Shown: positions 53,069-62,105 of the stretch, one piece after another
Position numbering within the stretch: position 1 is the first letter of the stretch
Layout: each line of letters opens with the position of its first letter
Origin: Clostridia bacterium
GTDB taxonomy: Bacteria; Bacillota; Clostridia; Oscillospirales; Acutalibacteraceae
Length of the DNA: 64,000 bases
NCBI GenBank assembly: GCA_017428525.1
Contig: JAFRQQ010000020.1
Span: 204,278 to 268,277, forward strand
Direction of reading: 5' to 3'
Made by a program: the position numbers and the translations under genes
Notes under the pieces: model-generated
Told to the model about the DNA's origin: nothing
Database searches by the model: none
The model's input: only the letters and a program-made list of their open reading frames with translations

Positions 53069-54760
53069 TTACCTCACAATCATTTTCATTGTATAGTGCA
53101 GGAACCACGTCAGATCCTGCACGAGCGCGGCGGCGACGCCCTGCCATTTTTCGGCCAGCGCGGTCATGCGCGCGGGCTGGGCGGCATAGCCGGGCAGCGT
53201 GCCGTGATTGTCGTTCACGCCGTCGGAATCGCAGCCGAAGCCGTCGAGGATCGGCGCGACCAGCGCGAGCAGGAAGTATTCGCCCGCCGTGACGCCGCCG
53301 TACAGGCGCGACGCCGCTTTGGTCAGCCGGCGGCTGACGCCCTCCCCGCCGAGCAGCTGATTCGCCGCCTTGAAGAAGACCGCGTCGTTGACGCCGGAGA
53401 GATCGTCCTGCAGGATCAGCGCGACCATCCGCAGCAGCACCGTGACCTCATCCGACTCCAGGTCAAACGGCTCCTCGCCCGCATAGTGCCAGGCGACCAG
53501 CTCCGTGGCCAGATCCCAGCCGGTGGCATAGGGCGTTTCGGGCAGATCGATGCCGTATTCCTTTGCGAGCGCCTGCACGCTGCCCTCGCCGTAGAGCGGC
53601 ATCTCCAGCAGCTCCAGCAGGCGGGAAACGGCGGTGTTGACCAGGTCGTAATAAATCGCATCCTCCGCGATGCCGAGCTTCTCCATCGAGAGGCCGAGCG
53701 CCAGGCGATACTGCACGCCGGCTTTCAGGAAGCCCTTGGCATAGGCGTTCAGATCGGCCTGCATCGGCGAGAGCTGCGCATCGGTATAGCCCTCCACCGC
53801 GGCAGTCAGCGCGTCAAGATCCATGGCTTCCAGCGTTTTTGCTTCATAATCGATCGCATCCGGCGTCAGGGTCAGGAAGCGGTATTGCAGCGGATACATC
53901 GTCAGCGAGGTCGTGGCGAAATCATAGATCACGTTGCCGCGCGCGCTGATATATTTCGACGCGTCGCTGCAGTGCTCATGGCCGGTCAGCACCAGATGAA
54001 TGCCGTGGTCGGCGAATCTCGCCGCCGTCGTCAGATGGTTGCGCACAATGAAGTTATGGCTGAATACGCGCTGCAGCGGCATATGATCGAGCAAATTGTG
54101 GTGCATCATCAGCAGCGGATAGCGCCCATCGGCATAGGCCTTGTCCGCCTGGTCGCAGACCCACTGCACACGGTCGCTTGTCATGCCGTCCTCCGTGGAG
54201 ACGGTCGGGTCGCAGGAATCCGCCGCGATCAGGCGGTAATCGCTGCCGAGATCGGCGGTGTAGCTGCAGGTGCCGGGCAGGGTTGCGAGCGCGTGGTCGA
54301 AGCCGAAGTCCGCGTAGATTTCCATGAAGGATTCCACCGTCGTCGCCGCGTCGCCCGCGCCGAGGTCGTGGTTGCCATCGATAACAAAGACCTCCTTGCC
54401 GCTGTCCGCTTCAAACTGCCGCAGCTTTTCGGCCACGTCCAGATGCTCCTGCACAAGGCTGCGGCCGTTGTCGGCAAGATCGCCGCTGATCAGCACATAG
54501 TCGCAGTCGTTTTCCGCGCACTGCCGCAGGAATTCGTCGATCAGAAAACCGCTTTCATCCTCCATGGCGGCGCGGCGGTTCGCATACCAGTAGACCGGAT
54601 CGTCGATCTCGCCCTCGAGCGCTTCGCGCGGCTGGTTGTAGTGCAGATCGGACGCGACGGCCAGACGCAGCACCGCCGGCGCGGCATCCGACGCGCCGAC
54701 AGGCAGCGCAGACATGAGCAGCAGCGCCGCAAGCAGCAGCGCGGTGAGTTTCTTTCCCAT
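53069..54760 (-). CDS. secreted calcineurin-like metallophosphoesterase, large form
   Basis: 563 residues with signal peptide (LLLAALLLMSALPVGAS). The metal motifs are ASDLHYN (Asp-x-His), LISGDLADN, DGNHDLG (GNHD), MMHHNLLDH and LTGHEHCS (GHxH). The C-terminal 260 residues (from about 300) form a helical extension not present in the short enzymes and containing several Asp/Glu-rich repeats. Substrate unknown. ATG 54760 is preceded by GGAAGGGG about 9 nt away. Operon with the SF0329 and Sm/ASCH genes downstream. A weak minus-strand promoter (TGTACT, 17 bp, TAAAAT) may lie near 54795-54825. Confidence 0.82.
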   Translation of the reverse strand: MGKKLTALLLAALLLMSALPVGASDAAPAVLRLAVASDLHYNQPREALEGEIDDPVYWYANRRAAMEDESGFLIDEFLRQCAENDCDYVLISGDLADNGRSLVQEHLDVAEKLRQFEADSGKEVFVIDGNHDLGAGDAATTVESFMEIYADFGFDHALATLPGTCSYTADLGSDYRLIAADSCDPTVSTEDGMTSDRVQWVCDQADKAYADGRYPLLMMHHNLLDHMPLQRVFSHNFIVRNHLTTAARFADHGIHLVLTGHEHCSDASKYISARGNVIYDFATTSLTMYPLQYRFLTLTPDAIDYEAKTLEAMDLDALTAAVEGYTDAQLSPMQADLNAYAKGFLKAGVQYRLALGLSMEKLGIAEDAIYYDLVNTAVSRLLELLEMPLYGEGSVQALAKEYGIDLPETPYATGWDLATELVAWHYAGEEPFDLESDEVTVLLRMVALILQDDLSGVNDAVFFKAANQLLGGEGVSRRLTKAASRLYGGVTAGEYFLLALVAPILDGFGCDSDGVNDNHGTLPGYAAQPARMTALAEKWQGVAAALVQDLTWFLHYTMKMIVR

Positions 54761-54842
54761 AGCACCGTTCCCCTTCCGTTTCGGATCTGCTTCCATTTTA
54801 ACAGAAAACCGCCGGAAAGTACAGAAATTTTTTTCTCTTTTC

Positions 54843-54871
54843 TTGCATTTGAAAGAAGAATCATGTATAAT
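54843..54871 (+). promoter_or_regulatory. sigma-A promoter for the YfcC-like carrier
   Basis: TTGCAT (54843-54848), 17-bp spacer, perfect TATAAT (54866-54871); divergent from the phosphoesterase operon. Confidence 0.75.
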
Positions 54872-54928
54872 TAAGATGAAAAGATGTTGCCCAGGCGACG
54901 TCGACGCTGAGATTGAGGAGTGAATCAG

Positions 54929-56548
54929 ATGGCAGACTCCAAGGAGCAGGCTGCCGGCCTGCATCTGAATGCGAAATCCATCATCGGCATCTGTATCCTG
55001 CTGGTGGTCATCATGGTGTTTGCAGGCGTGCTCACGCAGGTGCTGCCGCGCGGCGAATACTATGCCTACCCGGAGGCGACCTATCGCCTGGCGGACGGCT
55101 CGCTGGTCACGCAAAGCCCGCCGGACACGGAAATCGAATCGGACGGCGAGAAGCTGACGCTGGACGCTTATCTGGCAAGGCTCGCCGCGCACGGCATTGA
55201 CATCAAGGCCGACAGCAGCGCCGAACCGCCGGCGCAGGCCGAGGACGTCGGCGGCATGATCATCGACGGCACCTATCACGAGATCGACTACAAAATGCCG
55301 ATCTGGAAAATCGCCGCCGCGCTGGTGCTGGTCTTCGGCAGCGAAAACATCACGACCGGCCTTGCGATCATCCTGTTCATCGTGCTCATCGGCGGCACCT
55401 TCCTGATCCTGGATGAACGCGGCGTGCTGCGCTACATCATGGCCGTCGTGATCCGGAAATTTGAAACGAAAAAGTATCTGCTGCTGTGCATCATGGTCTT
55501 CATCTGCATGCTGCTCAGCTCGACGTCCGGCATTCTGGAGGAATCCGTCACGCTCGTGCCGATCGCCTGCGCCATTTCGCTCGCGCTCGGCTGGGATTCG
55601 CTGGTGGGTCTTGGCATCAGCCTTGTGGCCGTGGCCTTCGGCTTCACCGCCGCGACCTTCAATCCCTTCAACGTGCTGACCGTGCAGCGTCTGGCCGGCA
55701 TCCCGGCCTTCTCCGGCCTGTGGCTGCGTCTGATCACCTTCGTGCTGGTTTACGCCGTGCTCGTGGGCTTCCTGATGCTCTATGCCCGCAAGATCGAAAA
55801 GCATCCCGAAAAATCCATCTGCTATGAAAGCGACCGCGAAATGCGGGAAAAATATAAACTCGAAAACAACCTTGAGGTGCTGGAGGATCCGAGCATCCGC
55901 CGCGCGACGCGCGCCTTCGTCGGGTGCGTGAGCGGCGTGCTGGTGTGCATCGTGCTCGATTTCACGCTGGGTCTGGGCGGCATGCTTTCCATGCCGGGCA
56001 TGGCGCTGCTCTTCACGCTCGGCGGTCTGCTGGCCGGCTATCTCTCCGGTCTGCGCGGCAAGGCGCTGCTCGCCGGCTTCTGGCGCGGCGTCAAAACGAT
56101 CGCGCCGGCGATCCCGCTGATCTTCTTCATCCTCGCCATCACCTACATCCTCAGCGAAGGCCATATCGTCCACACGATCCTGCACACGGTCTACAACCTG
56201 ATCGGCGGCCTTTCGCCGTACGCGGCCGTGCTGCTGCTTCTGCTGTTCATCGTGCTGCTTGAATTCTTCATCGGCTCGGGCACGGCCAAGGCCTTCCTGA
56301 TCATGCCGATTGTCGCCCCGCTCGCGCAGCTGATCGGCATCAGCGGCAACACCGTCGTGCTGACCTTCTGCATGGGCGACGGCTTCACAAACCTGCTCTA
56401 TCCCACAAGCGGCATCATGATCATCGCCATCGGACTGGTCAATGTATCCTACGGCAAATGGCTGAGATTCACCTGGAAGCTGTTCCTGGCGGAGGCTGTG
56501 CTTTCCGTCGCGATCCTCTTCTTTGCCGTCTGGTCACATTACGCTTAA
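54929..56548 (+). CDS. YfcC/C4-dicarboxylate-carrier-like membrane protein
   Basis: 539 residues with about twelve transmembrane helices, the first after a 17-residue hydrophilic start, then a polar loop of about 80 residues. The paired SSTSGILEESVTLVPI and FNPFNVLTVQRLAGIP, and SGTAKAFLIMPIVAPLAQ with CMGDGFTNLLYPTSG near the end, match the helix-hairpin substrate sites of YfcC/DcuC proteins in the ion transporter superfamily. These carry dicarboxylates, arginine or related compounds; the cargo is not decided. The start at 54929 has GAGGAG upstream. Confidence 0.8.
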   Translation: MADSKEQAAGLHLNAKSIIGICILLVVIMVFAGVLTQVLPRGEYYAYPEATYRLADGSLVTQSPPDTEIESDGEKLTLDAYLARLAAHGIDIKADSSAEPPAQAEDVGGMIIDGTYHEIDYKMPIWKIAAALVLVFGSENITTGLAIILFIVLIGGTFLILDERGVLRYIMAVVIRKFETKKYLLLCIMVFICMLLSSTSGILEESVTLVPIACAISLALGWDSLVGLGISLVAVAFGFTAATFNPFNVLTVQRLAGIPAFSGLWLRLITFVLVYAVLVGFLMLYARKIEKHPEKSICYESDREMREKYKLENNLEVLEDPSIRRATRAFVGCVSGVLVCIVLDFTLGLGGMLSMPGMALLFTLGGLLAGYLSGLRGKALLAGFWRGVKTIAPAIPLIFFILAITYILSEGHIVHTILHTVYNLIGGLSPYAAVLLLLLFIVLLEFFIGSGTAKAFLIMPIVAPLAQLIGISGNTVVLTFCMGDGFTNLLYPTSGIMIIAIGLVNVSYGKWLRFTWKLFLAEAVLSVAILFFAVWSHYA

Positions 56549-56563
56549 AGCAAGGAGAACGCC

Positions 56564-57523
56564 ATGAAAGAAAGAAAACGATTCATCGGCTGCTGGCTCG
56601 GCGCGGCGCTTATGCTGCTGCTCGGCCTGACGGTGGCGCTGAGCGGCTGTGTGAAGCACGATTACGATTTTTCCTCCACCGTGATCCACACGGACCCGCT
56701 GACCACGCGCCCCAAGGCGGATTTTTCAAATCTGGCAGGCATTTACAAATCGGAATTCACGATGACCGAGCCCGTTCGCGACAGTCTGACCGATGAGACC
56801 ACCTCGACCAGGCTGCGCATGTATCTGATGATCACCGAGGACGGCAGCTTCGCCTTCTCCAACAAGCTGGAGTTTGACAACGCCGCCTACGGCGCAGGTT
56901 CGCTCGGCCTGTATCTGGACGAGGAGCCGGTCTTCATCTACTTCGTGCTGAACAACAAGAGCGTCACCACGGGCTCCCGCGTTTCCCGCTACGAGGTGGG
57001 CAAAAACGGCGAGATCACCTTCCTTTCGACGATGTGGTACGGCACGTCCTCCCCGTCGACCGAGGGCGACGACGGCACGGTGTTCCCGACCTTTGTGCCG
57101 TATAAGGAGCCGGATGCCAAGGATCTGACGATGGGTCCGGAGGCAATCGAGGTCATTTCCTCCGTCCGCGCGGAAACCACAACGGTCCGCGCGCGCGCGA
57201 CGACCGCCACAACGGCGACGACTTCGGAGCACTCCACGACCGGCACGACCGCCGGCACGACCGGCTCGACCGCGCGTTACACCACGAACGGCTATATCAA
57301 ATACACCTATAAGTACAATCCCGGCGGCGGCGTGACGCGCCCGGCCTACACCTACACGATGCCCGACGGCAGCGGCAAGAAGAAGAACGACAAAACGACG
57401 CGCGCCGCCACAACGGCCGCCCCGCACACCACGGCGGAGGACGATGACGACGAGCTGCTGACAACGGCGCCGGTCACGTCGGAAGACGAGGACGCCACGA
57501 CGGAAACGCCGGAAGAAGATTGA
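56564..57523 (+). CDS. Thr-rich lipoprotein of unknown function
   Basis: 319 residues. Lipobox VALSGC (Cys about 31) after a hydrophobic N-terminus marks a lipoprotein. A compact domain follows (about 45-205; repeating Tyr/Asp/Gly strands), then a Thr/Ala-rich low-complexity tail (about 206-319, TTVRARATTATTATT), which probably spans the cell wall. Separated by 15 bp from the carrier gene, so likely co-transcribed. GCAAGGAGA precedes the ATG. Family not recognised. Confidence 0.75.
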   Translation: MKERKRFIGCWLGAALMLLLGLTVALSGCVKHDYDFSSTVIHTDPLTTRPKADFSNLAGIYKSEFTMTEPVRDSLTDETTSTRLRMYLMITEDGSFAFSNKLEFDNAAYGAGSLGLYLDEEPVFIYFVLNNKSVTTGSRVSRYEVGKNGEITFLSTMWYGTSSPSTEGDDGTVFPTFVPYKEPDAKDLTMGPEAIEVISSVRAETTTVRARATTATTATTSEHSTTGTTAGTTGSTARYTTNGYIKYTYKYNPGGGVTRPAYTYTMPDGSGKKKNDKTTRAATTAAPHTTAEDDDDELLTTAPVTSEDEDATTETPEED

Positions 57524-57544
57524 TTCTTCCCACACAGACAAAAG

Positions 57545-57590
57545 CAACCGGACATCCTGATTTGCGGGACGTCCGGTTGTTCTGTTATTT
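57545..57590 (+). terminator. terminator after the lipoprotein gene
   Basis: 9-bp perfect outer stem (57545-57553 with 57571-57579) with a partly paired interior, then a T-rich tail. Confidence 0.65.
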
Positions 57591-57629
57591 GCTTTTCTTC
57601 ACTGAAGATCGGGTGCGTTTGCGGCCTGC

Positions 57630-58280
57630 TTATTCAAGGAAATCCCAGTCGTCCGCGGGCTGCTGCATCTGCGGCGGATCCGGCATCTGCGGGGCGGCGG
57701 GCGGCGCGGCAGGCGGTGCGAAGGGCACAACGGGCTCGGCAGTCTCCGGCGCGACCGCGGGCAGCTCCTCCGGCAGGGGCACGGCTTCCTCCGCGCGTTC
57801 CTGCGCCGGCTCCGGAATGATCATCTGCATCCCCGTCGCCTTCTGGCCGCTGTAATTCGCCCAGGTTTCCGGGTAGAATTTGTAATAGGAAACGTGGTTC
57901 TTTTTGCGGTAGCCGTCAAAGAAATTGCACCAGATGAAGCTCGGGATCGCGATCACGATCCAGTAGAAAACGCCGAGGGTCAGCGTCTGCCAAGTATGGC
58001 CGTATTCATGGATGCGGGTGTTGTAGGTCCAGGTTTCGTTGGGATGATCCTCCCGCATGAAGATGAACAGGCCGAGCGTGAGCCCGCCGGCCTTCCACGG
58101 CACATAGACGATGTAGGCATAGCCGAATTTCTCCGTGCGCCAGCCCTTGAGCTGGCAGATGAGAAAGGCGATCAGGCCGATCAGGTTGACCGGCAGGCCC
58201 CAGATCCACTGGAGCATGTAAAACACGGGCTCGGAAAATTTGAAATTGGGCATCTGGTCGTTTTTTTCATAGTTCGTCAT
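57630..58280 (-). CDS. membrane protein with HExxH-like motif and Pro-rich tail
   Basis: 216 residues. Three hydrophobic segments (about 17-44, 58-76, 95-120). HEYGHTWQ (His-Glu-x-x-x-... HEYGH) lies between the second and third, the shape of a zinc metalloprotease active site. A very Pro/Ala/Glu-rich C-terminal tail (about 155-216) is likely disordered. It may be a membrane-embedded peptidase or a structural homologue with a lost function; a third zinc ligand cannot be placed. The start has AGGAAG upstream. Confidence 0.55.
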   Translation of the reverse strand: MTNYEKNDQMPNFKFSEPVFYMLQWIWGLPVNLIGLIAFLICQLKGWRTEKFGYAYIVYVPWKAGGLTLGLFIFMREDHPNETWTYNTRIHEYGHTWQTLTLGVFYWIVIAIPSFIWCNFFDGYRKKNHVSYYKFYPETWANYSGQKATGMQMIIPEPAQERAEEAVPLPEELPAVAPETAEPVVPFAPPAAPPAAPQMPDPPQMQQPADDWDFLE

Positions 58281-58341
58281 ACGGTTGCTTCCTCCTTTAT
58301 CACAACTGTTTTCTCTTTCAATATCCGTTTGCGCCCAGCGC

Positions 58342-59145
58342 TCAGACGCTCAGCAGGCCGGCGTCCACAAGATACTGCCCGCCGGTGCAGTAGCGCGCCT
58401 TGTCGCTCGCGAGGAAGAGCACCATGTTTGCCGCGTCCTCCGGCTCGATCCACGGCACGGGCTGCAGGTTGCCGGCGGAACGCTCGGCAATTTCGATCGG
58501 CGTCATGCCCTCCATGGCGGCCAGACCGTCGTTCATCGGCGTATTCACGCCGGTCGGATGGATGCTCACCACGCGGATATTATAGGGCGCGAGCTCGATC
58601 GCCCAGGCCTTCGTCAGGCCGGTCAGACCCCATTTGGAGGCCGTGTAATGCGAAAGGCGGTTGCCGCCGCGCAGCCCCATGACGGAGGAATTGTTGATGA
58701 TCACGCCGCTTTTCGCCGCTTTCATATGCGGCACAACCCGCCGCGCGACGTTGAACGGCCCCTTGAGGTTGATGTCGATCATCGCGTTCCATTCGTCGTC
58801 GGTCATGGTGTCGACCTCGGCATAGGCGCAGATGCCGGCGTTGTTGAAGAGGATGTCGATCTTGCCGAAGGCGTCGATCGCCGCCTGCACGGCCGCCGTC
58901 ACCGCTTCATCCGAGCGCACGTCGCCCGCCGCGATCACACAGCGGCTGCCGAGCGCCTCCACCTCTGCCTTGAGGCTCTTCAGCTCGTCGCTCGTGCCGA
59001 ATTCATAGGCCGGATACTCAATCTTTTTCGCCACGTCGAAGGCGACAACATCCGCGCCCTCCTTCGCAAACGCCAGCGCGGCAGCTCTGCCCTGTCCGTG
59101 CGCAGCGCCGGTGATGAAGGCGACTTTTCCCTGAAACTCTCCCAT
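58342..59145 (-). CDS. short-chain dehydrogenase/reductase
   Basis: 267 residues. GAAHGQGRA (TGxxxGxG), NNAG, the catalytic SSV...YTASK (Ser/Tyr/Lys) and IHPTGVNT are present. An insertion after the second strand (EYPAYEFGTSDELKSLKAEVEAL) resembles SDRs of the mycofactocin-dependent group, but no mycofactocin genes were seen. Substrate not identified. ATG at 59145 has GGAGGG 8 nt before it. It starts 16 nt after the M20 peptidase stop. Confidence 0.8.
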   Translation of the reverse strand: MGEFQGKVAFITGAAHGQGRAAALAFAKEGADVVAFDVAKKIEYPAYEFGTSDELKSLKAEVEALGSRCVIAAGDVRSDEAVTAAVQAAIDAFGKIDILFNNAGICAYAEVDTMTDDEWNAMIDINLKGPFNVARRVVPHMKAAKSGVIINNSSVMGLRGGNRLSHYTASKWGLTGLTKAWAIELAPYNIRVVSIHPTGVNTPMNDGLAAMEGMTPIEIAERSAGNLQPVPWIEPEDAANMVLFLASDKARYCTGGQYLVDAGLLSV

Positions 59146-59161
59146 AATAACAACCCTCCAG

Positions 59162-60604
59162 TTATTCATTGATCTGCCTGAGCAGCTGATAATAAAACCC
59201 GATGCCGTCCAGATAACTCTGCGTCTGCAGCCGCTCGTCGTTGCCGTGCATGGCCGCGCGCTCGGCGTCCGTGAAACGGAAACCGGCAAAGCGGTAGACG
59301 TTGGGGCAGATGCGGGTAAAATGCTTGGAATCCGTGCCGCCGGTCATGACATAGGGCACGGCGGGCACCTGCGGATAGGCCGCGTCGATCACCTTTGAGA
59401 GCAGCGCGAAGGCGTCGCAATCGTAAGAGGAGACCGGCGAGGGCTCAAACTTGTAGTCGAAGCTGACCTCTGCGGTGTCGCCGACCGCGTCGCTGATGCG
59501 GCGCAGCACGGCGCGCGTGGAATCCCACGGCGCGACCCGCACGCTGAAGCCGGCGGACGCCGTCGGCGGAATGATGTTGATCGCGTCCGAGCCCTGCAGC
59601 ATCGTCAGCGCGGCGGTCGTGCGCAGCATGGCGTTCGTTTCGCCGTTCTTCTTCATGATCGATTTCACCAGGGGTGAAAACAGCCAGAGATTGCCGAACA
59701 CCAGCCGCAGACCGAACGGCGCGTAGGACGCGACCTGCCGCAGCATGTCACGCGTGGCGCCGGTCAGACGGGCGGGATAGCGCACGGCCGCCGCCTTGCG
59801 GATCGCCTGCATCAGCTGCGCGGGCGCATCCGAGGCGCTCGGCGTGGACGAATGCCCGGGCTGCCCGTGGACGGTCAGGCGCAAATCCACAACGCCCTTT
59901 TCGCTCACGCCGACCATCGCAAAATCCTGATCGACGCCGAATGCGGGCGCGTGCACCACCGCGCCGCCCTCATCGAGCACGAACCACGGACGCACGCCGT
60001 TTGCTTCAAGCCAGTCGACAATGGCGGGCGTGGTATCGCCGCCGGTTTCTTCGTTGTTGGTAAAGGAAAAATAAAGGTCGCGCGCGGGCCGGAAGCCCTC
60101 TTTGAGCAGCGTCTGCGCCGCTTCCAGGAGCGCCGCGATGATGCATTTGGTATCCATCGCGCCGCGGCCCCAGATCTCATCGCCGATCACTTCGCCGCAG
60201 AAGGGCGGATGCGCCCATTGCGACGCGTCCGCGCTGACCACGTCATAATGCGCCATGAGCACGACCGGCTGCGCTTCGGGGTCGGCGCCCGGCCAGCGCA
60301 GGAGCAGACCGTATTGATTGATGCAGTGCGTTTCCAGCACCTCAAACAGCGACGGATACAGCCTTTGCAGCAGCGGCAGAAAGGCGGCAAACGGCGCTTC
60401 GTCGATTTCGCCCGTGCGCGGCCAGACGGTCGCAAGGCGCAGCATCTGCCCAAAGCGGTCCAGCGCAGGCGCGGCGTCCGCCGGCATGCACGCCGCCGCA
60501 TGCGGCGCGGTTTTTTTCGGCCGCAGCCGGCACGCGCGCACAAGCAGCACGCAGAGAAGCACCGCGATCAGGCCGCCGATCGCGGGCAGCAGGTAGTTCA
60601 GCAT
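59162..60604 (-). CDS. M20-family dipeptidase/carboxypeptidase, membrane-anchored
   Basis: 480 residues. N-terminal transmembrane segment (LLPAIGGLIAVLLCVLLV), then a two-zinc M20 peptidase: LMAHYDVV (His, Asp), GRGAMDTK (bridging Asp), FTNNEETGGD (Glu-Glu), ALVLDEGG-like VLDEGG and HSSTPS with the dimerisation domain between. Similar to PM20D1-type proteins that split N-acyl amino acids or dipeptides. Co-transcribed with the SDR. The start at 60604 follows GGGGAAGGACG. Confidence 0.82.
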   Translation of the reverse strand: MLNYLLPAIGGLIAVLLCVLLVRACRLRPKKTAPHAAACMPADAAPALDRFGQMLRLATVWPRTGEIDEAPFAAFLPLLQRLYPSLFEVLETHCINQYGLLLRWPGADPEAQPVVLMAHYDVVSADASQWAHPPFCGEVIGDEIWGRGAMDTKCIIAALLEAAQTLLKEGFRPARDLYFSFTNNEETGGDTTPAIVDWLEANGVRPWFVLDEGGAVVHAPAFGVDQDFAMVGVSEKGVVDLRLTVHGQPGHSSTPSASDAPAQLMQAIRKAAAVRYPARLTGATRDMLRQVASYAPFGLRLVFGNLWLFSPLVKSIMKKNGETNAMLRTTAALTMLQGSDAINIIPPTASAGFSVRVAPWDSTRAVLRRISDAVGDTAEVSFDYKFEPSPVSSYDCDAFALLSKVIDAAYPQVPAVPYVMTGGTDSKHFTRICPNVYRFAGFRFTDAERAAMHGNDERLQTQSYLDGIGFYYQLLRQINE

Positions 60605-60757
60605 CGTCCTTCCCCCTCCGGATTCATTCGCATCGGCCCGTTTGCCGCAAACGCGCGCCGATCATTCGCTTCTATTATAGCGAATCACGCGGCGTATTTC
60701 AATAGCGCAGACCAGTTTTTTCGACGCAAACTTTTTCGCGGAAATTTTAAAAAAGAC

Positions 60758-60786
60758 TTGATTTTTATCGGAACATCGGCTATAAT
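60758..60786 (+). promoter_or_regulatory. promoter of the tRNA-Ser gene
   Basis: TTGATT (60758-60763), 17-bp spacer, TATAAT (60781-60786), 24 nt before the tRNA. Confidence 0.75.
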
Positions 60787-60809
60787 ATACCAGCATTCAT
60801 TTGACACAC

Positions 60810-60902
60810 GGAGAGTTGTCCGAGTTGGTCGAAGGAGCACGATTGGAAATCGTGTAAACGGTCAAAGCCGTTTCTGGGGTTCGAATCCCCAACTCTCCGC
60901 CA
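60810..60902 (+). tRNA. tRNA-Ser (anticodon GGA)
   Basis: Class II tRNA. Acceptor GGAGAGT pairs with ACTCTCC (60892-60898). Anticodon stem CACGA/TCGTG holds the loop TTGGAAA with GGA at 60845-60847. A long variable arm (ACGG/CCGT) and T-arm GGGGTTCGAATCCCC follow. The CCA end is encoded (60900-60902). Confidence 0.98.
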
Positions 60903-60907
60903 AAAAT

Positions 60908-60938
60908 CAGCGTGTCCATTCGGGCGCGCTGTTTTTTT
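60908..60938 (+). terminator. terminator of the tRNA-Ser gene
   Basis: 7-bp stem CAGCGTG (60908-60914) with CGCGCTG (60925-60931) containing a G-T pair, then T7. Confidence 0.7.
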
Positions 60939-61030
60939 ATGAAAAGGGATTCGAACAGCGAGGGGAGCCGCAGGCCAAACGCTCCGGGGGAGCGTTTGCC
61001 GAGTCGCAACGAGCGAAGCGAGGCGATAAA

Positions 61031-61049
61031 AATCCCCAACTCTCCGCCA
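61031..61049 (+). repeat. 19-nt copy of the tRNA-Ser 3' end
   Basis: AATCCCCAACTCTCCGCCA matches 60884-60902 exactly, including the encoded CCA, 147 bp downstream. It could be an attachment-site remnant or a repeat-family part. Between the copies lies a perfect 10-bp hairpin (60976-60985/60989-60998). Confidence 0.75.
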
Positions 61050-61051
61050 TG

Positions 61052-61270
61052 AAAAAACCCGTTGCATCAGCAACGGGTTTTTTCAGTGAAGTGTGCCATT
61101 CGGCACGAGAAGTGCGCTGCGCACATGAGAAGGAACACATCGCATCATTGCGATCGACGGGAGCAACATCACTTTTGACGCTTGCGTCAAAAACATCACT
61201 TGCGCCGCCGGTGCAAACATCATTTTCAAATTATCCGCAAAAAAGCAGGTCCGGAGACCTGCTTTTTGTC
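61052..61270. repeat. array of small hairpins, AACATCA-phased, ending in bidirectional terminator
   Basis: A perfect terminator-like hairpin (61052-61065/61070-61083) is followed by small perfect hairpins at 61093-61106, 61112-61124, 61139-61154, 61173-61192 and 61200-61216, then a bidirectional terminator (61240-61267). AACATCAC/T recurs at 61165, 61192 and 61216, between hairpins. The 60605-61292 stretch holds the tRNA, this array and no gene. Confidence 0.75.
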
Positions 61271-61292
61271 ATTCTGCATTTATGTTTTGCCT

Positions 61293-62063
61293 TCACAGCA
61301 CGCAGTTCAGGAAATCCTTGGTGCGCGGCTCCTGCGGCGAATCGAACACCTGCTCGGGCGGACCTTCCTCCACGATCACGCCATCCGCCATAAAGATGAC
61401 GCGGTCGGAGACCTCGCGGGCAAAGCCCATCTCGTGCGTAACGACCACCATGGTCATCCCTTCCGCCGCGAGCTCCTTCATGACGGCAAGCACCTCGCCG
61501 ACCATTTCGGGGTCCAGCGCGGAGGTCGGCTCGTCAAAGAGCATGATGTCGGGATTCATCGCAAGCGCCCGCGCAATCGCGACGCGCTGCTGCTGCCCGC
61601 CGGAGAGCTCCCCGGGATAGGACGCGGCCTTCTCCGAAAGCCCGACGCGCTCGAGCAGCTCGGCCGCGCGTTCACGCGCCTGCTGCCGCGTCAGCTTTTT
61701 GCGGTCGATCGGCGCGAGCGTAATATTATCAAGCACGTTGTAGTTATGGAACAGATTGAACTGCTGAAACACCATGCCGATATTCTCTCTGATTTTATTG
61801 ATATTCGCCTTTTTGTCGGTGATATCCTTGCCGTCGACGATGATGGTGCCGCCGGTGGGGTTTTCCAGCCGGTTGATGCACCGCAGCAGCGTGGATTTGC
61901 CGCTGCCGGACGGCCCGATGATGCAGACGACCTCGCCGTTGGTGACCTCCAGATTGATGTCGGTGAGCACCTCATGGTCGCCGAAGCATTTTTTCAGATG
62001 CGAAATAACGATCTTTTTTTCGTTGGGATCGGCAGCGACGGCCGCCGTGTTTTTCTCACTCAT
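61293..62063 (-). CDS. polar amino acid ABC importer, ATP-binding protein
   Basis: 256 residues, about 15 more than GlnQ-type proteins because of a hydrophilic N-terminus. Walker [11 protein letters not shown]-loop VFQQFNLF, signature [15 protein letters not shown], Walker [13 protein letters not shown] and H-loop VTHEMGFAR; the whole is characteristic of GlnQ/ArtM. 42 bp after the permease gene. Confidence 0.92.
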   Translation of the reverse strand: MSEKNTAAVAADPNEKKIVISHLKKCFGDHEVLTDINLEVTNGEVVCIIGPSGSGKSTLLRCINRLENPTGGTIIVDGKDITDKKANINKIRENIGMVFQQFNLFHNYNVLDNITLAPIDRKKLTRQQARERAAELLERVGLSEKAASYPGELSGGQQQRVAIARALAMNPDIMLFDEPTSALDPEMVGEVLAVMKELAAEGMTMVVVTHEMGFAREVSDRVIFMADGVIVEEGPPEQVFDSPQEPRTKDFLNCVL

Positions 62064-62105
62064 GATAACTCCGTCCTCTCCTGTTTCAAGCGTTGAGGAA
62101 GCCCC

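Noticed and set aside
58342..59145. Mycofactocin pathway
   Set aside because: Only a similar SDR insertion; none of the biosynthetic genes appear in the window.
61052..61270. CRISPR-like array after the tRNA
   Set aside because: The AACATCA motif is too short and stems differ; there is no repeat-spacer regularity.
59852..61393. Open frame crossing the M20 gene, tRNA-Ser and hairpin array
   Set aside because: It runs through a tRNA and structured non-coding DNA; the frame is accidental.
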